A stretch of 64,000 bases of DNA from Phycomyces nitens (GCA_022702545.1 JAHRBC010000002.1:1984001-2048000); one strand, 5' to 3'; counted from the first letter of the stretch, positions 1 to 11,769 are shown. Notes: generated by a model not told the origin, from the sequence alone. Made by a program: numbers and translations.

Positions 1-1482
1 TAAATGTGATAAAATCCTCATGGGATACAGTAACAATTTTCATCTAAAATAAGTCAGGTATCCGGCAAAAAGACCTTATTTTGTTCTATTCTGTGCACAA
101 GTATTGAATTCAGTCGTACACAAGTAAAAATATGCATTTTATGGTGGTGAGACATACCAAATCTTAAAGACGAGTGAAAATGAAGATTCCTAGAATTCCT
201 GTGTGTTTATCTGTTTATTTCCGTCCGTCCGTCCATGGATAATTTAGCTTCATTTTTCCGTCCATGTCAAATATTAAGATGGTTTTACATGGTAATTACA
301 ACAAAAACGCTTGCTGGTCAGACCTCATTATTTTTTTAACTTGGAGGCAAGGCACCCATTTTGATATAAGCCAAGTTACAATCGTTTATCAATAAACGTT
401 AGATACGCCCATAAAACAGCGTACCTGTCAGAAATACCCAACTAGTATTTATTTTGTTGAGATATTGGTGCTCCTACAAGTAGATCCTAGGCGATCCTGG
501 GCTAACTATCGATTTTGTATTTGAACCTTTTTTATTGATTTATTTAGTAGTTTGCTTCAACACAATTATCTTTTCTGTAGTATCTTTAAAGCAATAAATA
601 ATAGAAACGAAGTGACTGGACATTACAAACGGAATAAGATATACTTTGTTTTGTTTGGAGATATGAATATTACAGTTAATTCAATCCAAATATACATAAG
701 ATTGCGCCATTTATTAAAAGAAGAAAAGGTTTTATTCTGCTGCTAAACATCCATTAATGTATAAATATGCAAAGTACTCTAGATATTAGAGAGTTTGAAT
801 ATATTTATTTTATTTAAATAGTCAATTCAGTTGTATGTAATAGCAGGATTATGATATAAAGTACATAATCAGCCTTTTTTTATCATTAAAAGATGGTTTC
901 TAATCTATGGTATAAAGGCAACATAAAGAGCTGTCTTTATCAGGCTTAACATTAATTGGAAGTTGTGTGTAGTTGGCAACGGTTCATCTGGCGCGAGTGT
1001 TCTGGTTTGTACCACTCGAATGGTCCAACCACTACAACTTTTATCCTTGAGAGCTAGGGGGTTTCAGTTTTTTTTAATTTTAATTTTAATTTACGGCGTT
1101 TTATTTATTGGCCAATAATACATGTTTTTTTTTAAAAGCCATCACTTAATCCCTCCCAACTTTTTTTTTCAAATATTTTAATTTCTTGATTTTTAAATCA
1201 CAGATAAAAAAAAATTAATGATCCCCACATTGAAGCAAGTTCAAGAACCATTTAATTGCGTACTAGATGAGAGAAACAATGCAAATGGTCTTGGGAGTAT
1301 AGATTGTTGATCAGATAGATGAACATAAATGCTCAAATTGTATCAAGGCAGGAATACTTGTTTGAGGATCTCTCAAAAGAGTGACTTTGTTAACTGGAAT
1401 TGTAGGCAGTCTATTGTTGATTGGTGTGATTTTTTTTTTCATTTCGAAATGTAGGAAGTCGAGAGATTTTAATAGTCGTATA
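1..1482. other. Intergenic, no gene recognised
   Basis: AT-rich DNA without a convincing coding region on either strand. There is a short CCGT microrepeat near 226-236, with the related string TTCCGTCCATG repeated nearby (about 232 and 257). Small open frames here lack recognisable motifs and coding-like composition. Confidence 0.6.
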
Positions 1483-1984
1483 TTACGGCAATACGTGATC
1501 TGGTATTTGAGGGGGTGCTGGCAGTTTATCAGTAATGTTACCAGTATCCTTTGCATCTCTGTCAAGTTCTTTGCCGGGTACATTGACATGGATTGCAAAC
1601 TTCCCAGCCTTCTCAATGATTTCATGGGCTTCATTTGATGATGATCCTGTCTCGATGAGGCACCCAAGTTTCTGGTAGATATCTTTATACCTTTGCTGCT
1701 GTTCTGATCCGCTCGGTGCTTCTTAAGCTCAGGTTTGAAATTTGCGTTGATAGCTCCTGGCCGAGCACATCGACCTCCATTGTATTGGAGGAAGTCTTTT
1801 GCGAAAAAAAGTTTAAGATTTTGCTAGAGTGAAATTCTCAAAGTGTTTCCATGTCTTCATGAATCTCTTTTTGGAGCTTGTTAGGCTCAGATCTGTCAAT
1901 TGTTTGATTATCACTTTTAAGCTTCTCGCGAAACTCAATGAGTTCTTGGACTGTTTCTTTATAGAGTTCATTGATATCTGTCAT
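1483..1984 (-). pseudogene. Decayed coding remnant, family unknown
   Basis: Read on the minus strand, an ATG at 1984 opens a frame whose first ~48 codons are charged and helix-prone (starts MTDINELYKETVQELIEF) and end in TGA. The same frame then continues with a second coding-like stretch (MEVDVLGQELSTQISNL) to about 1700. A +1 shift gives a third stretch (SEQQQRYKDIYQKLGCLIE onward, ending PDHVLP and a stop at 1483). Three consecutive coding-like segments in the same order, separated by a stop and a frameshift, look like a broken gene; unrecognised short introns are the alternative. No family was recognised. It lies immediately downstream of the F-box gene on the same strand. Confidence 0.45.
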
Positions 1985-2150
1985 TACTTGCACGATGCGC
2001 GTCTTAGAAAGACATAAAGAGGAGATTTGATAAAAACAAAATTTATTTAAATAACACTGAGAACAAAAGCATGGTTCAGAGTGTCAGTACCATTAGAGTC
2101 GAAGAAAAGGCTACGACTATTGTGGTCGGTACGGCACACATTTTCACTTT

Positions 2151-3929
2151 TTATTTGACACGAAAAATATAGTTCTTGACAGATTTAAACTGAAATATCA
2201 AAACACCGTATTGCAGATCCTTTTTCCAGAATCTTTTTTGTACAAAGCCAAGTCTATCTTTTTTAATTTCTTTCCGCCCTTTTCCACGCTTCGTTCTGCG
2301 GCAAAAATCTTTGAAATATCTCTGACAAAATTCGATTTCACGTCTTCCAAGCTCCCATTTCAAAAGCCTTTCTTCTCTGTTTGTTCTGTCACAACATATA
2401 TGATACCAGTTTATTCGATACTGCTGTTGAGTTTCTTGCAATATATCACTGTCGTTTTCCATTTGTTGAATCATGTGGTGTCTGGAACAAATTTGTGAAC
2501 GGAATATATTTTCATCGGAAACGGTATATATAAATGTATCCAACTTTGTCATTGACATGTCAAAGGTCACTTGTCCAGTTTCATCAACTCTATTTGAGTG
2601 AAAATCAACGAGGGTCAGATGTTTCAGTTGATTGCAACAAAGGGATATATAATTAAGGGCGTCTTTGTTGATAGTTGAATATTTTATTTCCAGTCTCTGT
2701 AAAGGATGTGGAGTGTAGGTATGTGTATTGCTTGAGTGAGAAAATTCGGTACAGTGGACAGATAATAAGCGCAATACTGAGAAGCTCTCCAAGATATTAT
2801 CTACTTCAATTGTATAATAAGTGCAGACATCTATGTATAATTCGACTAGTCTGGGGCAAATATCAAAAAACATTGCTGCATGTTCTAGACTTTGATTGGA
2901 ATAAGTAGCAAAGTCAATCCACAAAACCTTTAATGATTCGGAAATAGGGCGTATAAATCTGTTTATATCGATTTTAATTAAATCAGAACGATATCTTAGT
3001 TCAATATGCTCGATTTCTGTGCCAAAGTGCCCGAGAATTTCGTAGAATATAAAACGTGAATGCTGATTGCTAGGTTGAAACCATGTAACTGCGGATTTTA
3101 AGCAAGGAAAGAACTGATCGAGTGTTGAAAGTAATTGAAGGTCTGATTGATGTTGTTGATTATTGTAATTAATTGGATTATAATTTGATAGACCAACCCA
3201 TTCTTTAATAGTAAAATGTCGTAGATTTGGGTACTTTGACGCAAAGTAGAATAACCAAAGAGTGTCAACATTATCAGAAAAACATATTTTTGATGTAGTT
3301 TGTGCTGGATCGACTGTTTTAATGTCTTCAATATCGTCTTTTGTTATTGGCTTGAAAAAGAGATCGTGCTCTAGATATTCCAATCGTGGCAGGTGGTAGT
3401 GAAGAGATTCAAAGTCATTCCATGAAAGGGTATATTCGTCGGAGGGAGCCTGTGGTCGGTAAAGTGTAAGATGAACAAGGCAAGGCAATACTGACAGCTT
3501 CTTGAATAAAGTCTGCAAGGATAATGTTTTATAGTCATGGCTCAAACCTATGTCCAGATGCGTCAACGATTTCCAAAGAATCCAATCAAATGCATCTGAA
3601 GTAGTAGATATATACGGTGCAAAATCATAGAATTCAAAAAATCTTATCCCTGGGAAAGATCGCTGAAGTTTCGGAATTTTTTCATAGTCATCCAATTGTT
3701 TGGGACAAAATTTCACTGCCCATACACGGTGGGCATTAATCAAATATGCTTTGTTGGAATCCAATGTAGTGATATCCATTCCATACAAGCCAAAATGTAT
3801 TCTTCCCCAAAAGGCGTTTAGAAATGGGTCTTTCCAATGTTTGCAGACGAGTACACAGCCAAGTCGATCTTCTTTATCAAGAAATGTTCCAATATAAGAG
3901 AGAATATTAGCTGGTAATCTTAATGCCAT
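2151..3929 (-). CDS. F-box/LRR-like protein
   Basis: Single-exon 592-residue protein. Residues 1-45 form an F-box (LPANILSYIGTFLDKEDRLG, then CVLVCKHWKDPF), the Skp1-binding motif of SCF ubiquitin ligases. The rest is a long series of irregular leucine-rich segments (for example LEYLEHDLF, LRHFTIKEW, LKHLTLVDF) that would form the substrate-binding part. The last ~70 residues are very basic (RTKRGKGRKEIKKDR), unusual for the family and possibly an unrelated tail. It should act as an SCF substrate adaptor; the target cannot be read from sequence. Such intron-less F-box/LRR proteins are typically multi-copy in Mucoromycota (family knowledge), so this may be a member of an expanded set rather than a conserved single-copy gene. 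Confidence 0.8.
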   Translation of the reverse strand: MALRLPANILSYIGTFLDKEDRLGCVLVCKHWKDPFLNAFWGRIHFGLYGMDITTLDSNKAYLINAHRVWAVKFCPKQLDDYEKIPKLQRSFPGIRFFEFYDFAPYISTTSDAFDWILWKSLTHLDIGLSHDYKTLSLQTLFKKLSVLPCLVHLTLYRPQAPSDEYTLSWNDFESLHYHLPRLEYLEHDLFFKPITKDDIEDIKTVDPAQTTSKICFSDNVDTLWLFYFASKYPNLRHFTIKEWVGLSNYNPINYNNQQHQSDLQLLSTLDQFFPCLKSAVTWFQPSNQHSRFIFYEILGHFGTEIEHIELRYRSDLIKIDINRFIRPISESLKVLWIDFATYSNQSLEHAAMFFDICPRLVELYIDVCTYYTIEVDNILESFSVLRLLSVHCTEFSHSSNTHTYTPHPLQRLEIKYSTINKDALNYISLCCNQLKHLTLVDFHSNRVDETGQVTFDMSMTKLDTFIYTVSDENIFRSQICSRHHMIQQMENDSDILQETQQQYRINWYHICCDRTNREERLLKWELGRREIEFCQRYFKDFCRRTKRGKGRKEIKKDRLGFVQKRFWKKDLQYGVLIFQFKSVKNYIFRVK

Positions 3930-4216
3930 TGCGATAAAGAAAGAAAGAGAGTAATAAAATATAATATAACGCGTTTTATACCTTTTATACCGTCAAAATT
4001 AGTACTATTTTAAGTCACTTTAAGAGCTACGCCAGCTCCCCGAGTCCTCTCCGAGGGTACCCTGATTACCTCCCACCACAAGCAGAAAAATATACATCTG
4101 ATTCTACCGTAAAAGCCTAATTACGGTCCCGTATGTTGGCTAATGGCGCAAATTTGACTCGTGCCAAATAAAAATATACTTTTTATGCTATCATTCATGT
4201 TTTTTTTCACTTTCTA

Positions 4217-5060
4217 CTATAAGAACATAGTACCAAGACTCACTGAAATAAAGAGCAGAAGCTTGGTATTAATAAAATATATCTTTAAAGACTTTTTAAT
4301 ATTTTGTGTGGAGACCTTTGTTTTTTTGAAGTGCATACAATCGGTTTGACATTGAATTATAATGCACTGCCCACCATTCGGCTGGTATCTTTTGGATCTC
4401 ACAATCCTTCCTATATATGCCCAAATATTCTCCATCAGACTGAGATCTGGGGTGTATGGAGGCCACTTTATCATCTTTAGATCTGCATTCTTTTGCTACT
4501 TTCTCACCATCTCGTTGAAAGATAAGAGTCATCTTGGTCATACTCCAATTTTTTTTGAAGAGAACAAAAGTGTTTTGGAGTATATTTTGTACCCCCATTG
4601 CTTTAGATTACCATTGATCATTTCCATCGGTCCAACACCACCAGACCAGATGAATCCCGAAGCTTAAGCAGTCTATACTACACTTCTCTGACTAAAGGCA
4701 CCAGATTCGTACATTATTGCACATTGGAAATAGCATAAACGTTGATTCCCATCTTTGGTATGTTAGGCAAAGGCAAGGCGGTTTCTGCAATAATACTCAG
4801 TGAGCCATTGCTTGTATGCAACTATCTAGGACCTTATGTAAAGAGGCTTGATAGCAACACGCATCGTATCCTTGTTAACATATTCTTTTCAAATTTACAC
4901 CCATTATGTTGATCAACATATCCAAATTGGCCTCTCAATTCTTTTTTTTATCTCTGCGCAAAACACGCAAGACTTGGGATTTCAAAGTTGTGCTATTCCA
5001 GAATTGACCCTACTGTATATGGTCCTATGGTTTTATGTCTTTTTATTTATTTGATTCTAT
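4217..5060 (-). mobile_element. Tc1/mariner transposase relic
   Basis: Minus-strand frames keep the end of a Tc1-type DDE transposase: a WPPYTPDLSLMENIWAYI segment, matching the family's W-P-x-x-S/T-P-D-L-x-x-x-E-N-x-W block around the third catalytic acid, preceded in another frame by SGFIWSGGVGPMEMINGN, which resembles the strand leading into the catalytic core. Frames are broken by stops and shifts, so it is inactive. Just outside its 3' side, near 4110-4130, a short inverted repeat CCGTAA...TTACGG may be part of an old terminal repeat; I could not find a matching partner on the other side, so the borders are uncertain. Confidence 0.65.
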
Positions 5061-5623
5061 ATAAGAGGTTTACTGGTTTGCCTTGGGCGTTGACTTTGCA
5101 ACTTGTAGGTCTATTGTGTGATTTTTTGGCAGTAAAAAGTAGCTAAAAGCGAGCCAAGTCATGTGATTTGGCTTTTTGACCGATTTTAAAGATGTAGAGA
5201 GAAGAAAAGATGATCTCACTATATAATTCCAAATTTACAATGTTTTATAAAGATTCCTGAATAATCAATATGTCTTGAACAATCGGAAATGGGAAGTTGT
5301 GGGGATTGTGCTGATTGCTAATTCTCCAGTGGTGATTTCAATACCAAACTACCAAATGAGTAATCTATTTTTATTACTCATCACTATGAAATGTGTTTAC
5401 CATTGAAGCCAAGTTGTTTCTAAAAGAGCTGAATCACTCAATGACTAATTTCCAGGCTCTAGAATTAAACGACATGGCTATGTGTATTGTCGAGTCAAAC
5501 ACATGAAAGATTTGATTCTGATGTAAAAAAAAAAGAGATAGAGAGAGATGCCCTGGAGTATGCAATGAAACTCATGATATTTTTTATACCATTTAATTAT
5601 TATAAATATCTATGTACGCTTAC

Positions 5624-7006
5624 TCAGTATATGTTCAAGGCATATTTCATTTTCTCGTATACAGTAAAGCTGACTGCCGCCATAGGAATCACTTTGATAT
5701 ATCCAATGGTAAGCCCCACATAGAATCCCTTGATTCCCTTTGACCTAAAGATATCTTTGGCTGTCTTGATAAAACCAACAAAGACATTTGGATCCAACAG
5801 ACCTCCAACCTGCATTCTCCTCCGGATTACCTACACACCATATCTTAGCCCCGTTACCCAATCCATATTTTCCCATAAAAACATACCTCAAGTGGGTAGC
5901 TACTTGTCTGAGCTACCATACCAGACACACCTCCACATAATAACTCTGCCCATGTTCTTAAAGGTGGTTTATCCACAATTTGCTGCTGCTGCGCTGTCAG
6001 ACCATCTCTAGTTGGATCAAAGTCGATAGTGACAGGCTTCAAAGTGTACGGTGTTGCAATTGGATTGTGCCGACAGAATTGAGTGATAATATGGTAGGTC
6101 CAAAACGACACTCCTGCGTATGGTATCATTCCTGCTATTGTTGGCATAAATCCTCGGTAGAAGTTCAATATACTCCAGTGTAAAACTCCACGAGAAGCAG
6201 CAGGCTCTTGATATATTTGCCGGCATGTTGATATTAGGCCTATCCTCTTTGATCCATCTTGTTTGACTTCATACGCCATACGTACTCGAACAAGATCAAG
6301 TGGATATGTGAATAAAACGGATGTTACACCTAAAGGATAAATATAAAACCCAACAGGTATACTCTATTAGTCAGTGAATTTACAAAGTCTGCCAAGTTTA
6401 CCTGCTAAAGAGCCTGCCACAAACTGCTTTGCTGGTGTTTCATTTTGCTTGGTAGGCATAAGTAGCTAAATAAACCAGAAACCTAGTTAATTAGATTCCT
6501 CTACTAGCATTGCAACTTACTGCTCTATACTGCTCATATGCAACAAATTTGATAGCAGCGTAAGGAAATATTCTAAGGAGTGTAACTGAATGGCCCTGAA
6601 AAAGACCCATTGTGCCAGAACTTTGGAAGATCTCGCGGCCAGCCTTGAATGCTCCCGTAAATGTGCCTATGACACCATCAATATTTACGATTGTGACCTG
6701 TATGTTATGTTATGTTTACCTGCATATTTATCAAATATAGGATTCCCTGTCTGAAAGAGGATCTTGACTCTGTCTAATGGTGCAATTGCTGTTTTTGCCT
6801 AAATCGCGTCAAATGTTACTTGTTATTACAAAATCAATCGATCAATGACTTACCATGCAGCCTGCCAATCCACCTGCCAATCCGGATCTAATCACATAGT
6901 CTAAGCTCTGAGTCTTTTGTTGTCTATCTTTTTGGTGAAGAGCATTTTTTGGTGTGCTGAGAGTTAGAGTTGTCGAGGGTTGGCCTTGTCCCTGTTGTGG
7001 CTGCAT
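5624..7006 (-). CDS. LEU5: Mitochondrial carrier, CoA transporter type (Leu5/SLC25A16-42-like)
   Basis: Six exons: 7006-6854, 6798-6720, 6666-6521, 6465-6402, 6329-5887 and 5830-5624, all with GT-AG borders. The spliced protein (~350 residues) has three mitochondrial carrier repeats: [11 protein letters not shown] (repeat 1), [13 protein letters not shown] (repeat 2) and YPLEVIRRRMQ (repeat 3), each the P-x-D/E-x-x-K/R signature, plus the usual GxxxG-rich odd helices. The N-terminal [14 protein letters not shown] and the long loop in repeat 2-3 with [21 protein letters not shown] are typical of the Leu5/Graves-disease-carrier branch, which moves coenzyme A across the inner mitochondrial membrane. 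The substrate assignment rests on family resemblance; an adenine-nucleotide carrier of the SLC25A42 type is the close alternative. Confidence 0.85.
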
Positions 7007-8181
7007 TCTACTTGTTTGTATCGATAGTTTAGGGTTTCTAGAGTGGGGATGTTTAATGAAATGAGTTTTAGGGAAAAGAACCGAAGCTCAAAACAAGAGT
7101 GAGAAAGTGACGCTCGTTATCATATGAAGATTAGTTTGGAAAGTCCGGGGATATCATTTTGCACTTGGCTTTGGTGATGCGGAGATGCCAAACGTTACAC
7201 GTCTATTTAAGGTATGAGATATTGGTGTGTAGATAATCATTTTGACCCGTGAGAAAATATATAAATGAAGCCTGAGCAATGGCTTGGTAGGATAAATGGT
7301 TCTATTCCACAAACAATGCCAATTGCAGATATAAACATTCTAGCAGATTTCAAGCACTAAATTCTACACAAAGGCGCACTTTTCAAAGGCCAAAGGGCAA
7401 ATAAATGCTAGTGAGGGTAAAAATTAATGGTATCCAGATGACTGGAATCATTGGGTATTTGGCATTTGGCATTTGGTATGGGGAAATGGCTGTGATATCT
7501 AGAGTGGGGGATTGGGTCTATTTTGGTCCCTTTGACCAATATCCATCATTTGAGTAGTAGGAGATTCTTTCTAGTCCTACCTACCTATTCTCATTCAAAA
7601 ATGCCCTTACCTTTGCTCAACGAATGACGAATAGCATAGAATCGAATTATTAAGCATTTGTTTCTGAATATTCGCTCAAATAAACAAAAATTATGATAAT
7701 AGCAAGAGCTCCTACTTTGATAATTAATATAGGACATTGGTCTTTGATCACGACCAAGAGAACCAATGCTTCATAATACTATGGCTAGTATCTTAATATA
7801 AAAATATCGACAAATAAATACTACTGGTCACAATATATGCTTATACAAAAAGACACTTTATAAAAAAAGTGTGGGAAATCAACCAAATGATACAAAAGTA
7901 CAGATTAGAAAGTACTTTTTTGTATTTAGTAATAAAAACTATGGTGTATTCGGACTTGGATATCGATTTGTTTACGTACTTTTCAAAAGCCCAAGACTTT
8001 TGCAAAAATAAAGATATCAAAAATCCGAGCCGTGCATTGGATAGCCATAGCATCGATTAATGTATCCCGCGGCTTCATTTTTTAATTAAACCGAATTTTT
8101 TTGTATTTATTGGTATGGCCAGCGCGATGACTGGGCAGCTTTTAAAAGTATTGTGAAATGTGGAAGGAGAAGGAAAACAGA
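7007..8181. other. Intergenic, holds one copy of a direct repeat
   Basis: No gene recognised. Contains the left copy (7622-7684) of a ~64-base direct repeat whose right copy lies at 11705-11769, and the decayed 3' flank of the retroelement block. The small open frames on both strands around 7841-8060 mirror each other and carry no motifs. Confidence 0.55.
7622..7684 (+). repeat. Left copy of direct repeat bounding the retroelement block
   Basis: Starts GAATGACGAATAGCATAGAA and ends with TTCTGAATATTCGCTCAAAT plus AAA. The right copy at 11705-11769 matches it with a few substitutions and a T-run of different length. The two copies are in the same orientation and about 4.1 kb apart. Confidence 0.6.
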
Positions 8182-9860
8182 CTATCTAAACATTGAAACT
8201 AATCTGCGCGTTCTGGACGGTGGAGACGAGTCCGCAGCGTTTAGTCCAAAGACTAGACTGGGATTGGAAGAGTAGATCGAGGCGATGGAGGTGTCTACGG
8301 GAACGGTGACAGAGACAAAAGTATCATATGTGGCACGGATTCCACGGCTGGAGTAAGAGTACTTACTAGAGTTGGAAGTGGTGCCAGTGGGGTCGGCCAT
8401 GGGTTCATCAATTTCGCTTGCATCGATCTTGATGTCGATCCAAGCATCTTTCTGCTTCTTTGACATGCCCACCGTTGCTTCACGTACAGTGATTACTTTG
8501 GTGGTGTAAGTGGCGGCTGGGGTGCTGGTGGTGTGGTAGGAGAGGTAGAGTCCATTGGGGCAGTGGGAGCGTCGTCCTGAGCGGCCAGGTCACTTTCCAC
8601 TTGGGTAGACGCCATCTCAGCGGAATGTTGCAGGGCTGCGGCTTTTTTGCGGGAAGCATGAGAGGGATGCTCAGGGCAGAAAGTTTCGCTGGCTAGATGG
8701 CCAGCTTCACCACAGTGACGGCATCGAGGGGGGCATGTGGGGCATACCGAGATGAGGTGACCCTCTTGACGGCAGTAACGACAATGGTGGGGCATAGCCT
8801 TCGAACGGGCCAACATTGGTGCGTTGAAGCATCCACTGATATGGATGTGGGGCTGGAGTGGGCGGGTTGGAGGTACAGTTGAAATGCCCAAGAACATTGC
8901 GGCCTCACCTCTGAACTCTCCATGTCTGTCCACGTAACCACGGACATGGATGACCTTGTCATAGGCCTCTGACAAGTGTTGAGTTGGTTTTGTGGTGCAA
9001 CGTTGTCAGATACAAAAATGATTAAGGGTTGCCAACGAGTTCAGAAGGCAAAAATGTATATAAAAAGGGATGAATTATTGTGATAACGCTCGGGTCTATC
9101 CAACAGTAGAGAGATTAGGATAGAATGTATACAAAGAAGACAAATATAACAAGAAGTATGCTTATAATTATCGCGAAGAGTTATTATAAGTCAGTGACGA
9201 TGAAATAAATGTGTAAAGAATACAATCAGGGTTTGATCAATATGAAATAAAGGTAGATAAAGATGACTTTATACCATGCGTAAGGGTACTTCTTCCACTA
9301 GGGTACCTCTTGCAGGATGTTCGTGGTCTGAACGGAACCAAAACGAGATACACCGCGTCAGCTCCATGGCTTTCTTGAGAGGATCACAAAGATCAATCTC
9401 AACTTGACAGGCTGGAATATCGTAAAGGTTAACCTTTAAAATGTTTGCATCTGAGGAGAAACCAGGGGATGCAATGATTCGGGAGCCTTTGACGGTAAGA
9501 CCATCTGTGGTAGCCTTGCGTCTAGTCTCTGGTTTGGGGAAGAGAACTTTGACGAGAAAATCCTGTGTTTTGGATCTGTGGGAGATGTAGGACGCTGCGG
9601 GCCCAAGTTGTTGGACCATGAGTTCACAGAACTCATCGTCAGAGGCAATATTTCCAACGTTGAATACAAACGCTGATCGGGTTTATTGTTCTGGCCCAGG
9701 CGGCGGCGATGGCATCCTGGTTAAGAAGAGCTTCACTTCCTGGAGAAGTGAAAAGCGGTAGAACCTTGTTAGGCCGTACAAGGAGTCGGGGTGAGCGGTT
9801 GTGGAGCGATGCATTCACTCCATCCCAAGTGCATGAGCGTTTGACAGCGTTTGACAGCGT
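8182..9860 (-). mobile_element. LINE ORF1 (gag-like, zinc-knuckle) remnant
   Basis: Minus-strand, in order: an N-terminal stretch in broken frame (WDGVNASLHNRSPRLL near 9820), a conserved middle domain at 9619-9269 (VKVLFPKPETRR, then SRIIASPGFSSDANILKVNL), about 290 bases of unrelated AT-rich DNA (8976-9268), and a C-terminal part at 8975-8493 with two CCHC-type zinc knuckles (CRYCRQEGHLISVC and CRHCGEAGHLASETFC) followed by a Pro/Thr-rich tail; a last shifted piece runs to 8182. This arrangement matches ORF1 proteins of LINE retrotransposons, where the knuckles bind the element RNA. No reverse transcriptase follows. It is dead: at least two frameshifts plus the insertion. Confidence 0.7.
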
Positions 9861-9942
9861 TTGACAAAGGAGCAGGATTTGGCATGTATATTGCTGACCC
9901 GTGCAATAGTATAGTTGTATTATAAATTTATTTGTAAAAATG

Positions 9943-11646
9943 TTATAATGGAAAGAGATCGTCGCTTCTTAGACGTCTATCTCCATTAGCCAAGAGCCAG
10001 CACAATTTACGGGTCAATTTGATGGAGTCCAATGAGTCGTTGGGGGCCAAGAGAGTGGAAGTAGTCAATGATGGGTGAAATATCATACGAAGAGTGGTCA
10101 AATGAACGTAGCGATTGGCTATTAAGGGCCATGAAGAATTCACGAAAGACAGGGTTAGAAGTAATTACATCAGAATTATCATAAAGATCCAAAAGAGCAG
10201 AGCGATAATTGGAACAAGTAAAAGTAAGCCATTTACCGCCAGTATGTCCATGAGCAAGAAAATTGACAATGACAAAAGGGTTGGGTTCAATTGGATCCAT
10301 ATCTTATTGGCGTGCCCAAGTGATGAATTCTTGCTAGATTCGAGAGTAGGAGTGACAAGAGGCTATGTGGGGCAGGGTACATGATTATAGTAGAGGCAAC
10401 CAAGTCTACGCCAGTCTCTGCAAGTCGTTACTTCTTATATGCCACGCGATCAAAGACCAATGTGGATTCTTGCTGAGGATATTCGCGGCGTTTCCTGGAG
10501 CAGGAAGGACTGTGTCGCAAGGCTAGTTTAGGGTGATAAGGGTTGCTGATGGGTTTTCTGAGAAGAGTTTCTGCAGCACCTGGAGAATCAGATTCCACGG
10601 TGGACATAGGTATATCTTCGTCCACAGTGTATAACTCAAGAATAGGGGATCCATGACAGTCACTTGAGGATCCCATTTCCATGACATATACTGGGGTAGG
10701 TGGTGGTTGAGGTGAGAGGCAAAGCAGTCGACTTGATGAGGACCCCAAAGAGACTCTAAATGTTGAAAAAAGGAAAGTGAAATGGTCCATTTCAATTGGG
10801 CTCGCAATTGGCGAGAGGAGGTCGCTGGATTCAGGGGGGATGAAACTTAAGCAAAACATATGCGGGTGTGAGTCGAAAGACAGCGTTACCAGAGGTCGGT
10901 GGCTAAGGACAAAAGGGTGTACGAGCGCGTGTCGCCAAAGTGATTGACATACGCGATCGTAGGCATGATGTCGGCGTAGATGCACAAAGCCTGGTTCTGG
11001 AGTTACGGCAGCCCCACTGTACAAAGAATAGGCTGATTAAGTCTGTTCAGAGAAGACTACGATGGAGATTTTGGTTTTGTAGTTTGAGAAATTGCCAGGA
11101 TTGAAGGCCGGCTGGGACAATATCTAAGCTTGGTATTGGGCCCAACAGAAAACGATGATGATCAGCTTCCTCCAAAGGTCGTTGGAAGAAATCTTTGGCC
11201 ATGTTAGGGAACTTGTCCAAAGGTTTCGGGATAAGGAACGAAATCAGTAGCCGCAAGACGTAGTACAATATGTGGGCTATTGTCAGAGTCAGGCTTAATA
11301 TTTTGTATATGATGAGATATAGTTCTGGCGATCTATAGATCTTGTAGCATCTCAAGTACGAAGGGTGAAGGGAAAGAATATCTTGGGAACAAAATACAAA
11401 CAAAGAGAGGAAAAGTGGCGATCTAACAGTACCAAGATGAAAGCTGGGCCCTACTCTCCACTTTGTAGCCGTGTAATAGCTGTAACAATGGAAGGGAAAA
11501 GATAGGAGAACAGACAGACAACTTTCCTGCGCGAAAAGAACAATTGTTAATTGCCATCTCGGTAGGAGCAGAACGTTGCAGAGTGGCAATATTGGCTTCC
11601 ATGGATATAAGATGGTCCAAAAGGGCTTAAAGAGTAATATAGTCAT
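9943..11646 (-). mobile_element. DIRS-type retrotransposon remnant (RNase H plus tyrosine recombinase)
   Basis: Minus-strand frames, heavily shifted. Near 10990-10880 a piece reading IAYVNHFGDTRS resembles the RNase H ADNTTAVAYI... region; at 10807-10523 the stretch FFQHLESLWGPHQVDCFASH, followed by LNHHLPQYMSWKWDPQ, matches the F-x-x-L-x-x-x-WG-x-x-x-VD-FA-x-x-x-N block typical of DIRS/Ty3 RNase H domains. Further on (10300-9943) come DISPIIDYFHSLGP and KLTRKLCWLLANGDRRLRSD, the start of the tyrosine-recombinase domain that DIRS elements use instead of a DDE integrase. The upstream part (11646-11050) is open but unrecognised and could be gag. The element is inactive and its borders are not defined. 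Confidence 0.65.
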
Positions 11647-11704
11647 TTGATATAATAAGATCAGAATGACCTTTTGAGTGGCTGTAGTCCAGGAGCGAAA
11701 GAAA

Positions 11705-11769
11705 GAATGATGAATATCATGGAATCGATTTTTTTTTAGTTTTTATTTCTGAATATTCGCCCAAATAAA
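11705..11769 (+). repeat. Right copy of direct repeat bounding the retroelement block
   Basis: Starts GAATGATGAATATCATGGAA and ends TTCTGAATATTCGCCCAAAT plus AAA. Same orientation as the copy at 7622-7684. About 335 bases of AT-rich DNA separate it from the TRM13 start and contain no gene. Confidence 0.6.

Noticed and set aside
4105..4175. Possible Tc1 terminal inverted repeat beside the relic
   Set aside because: No convincing partner found on the other side (5100-5250); kept only as a note in the relic entry.
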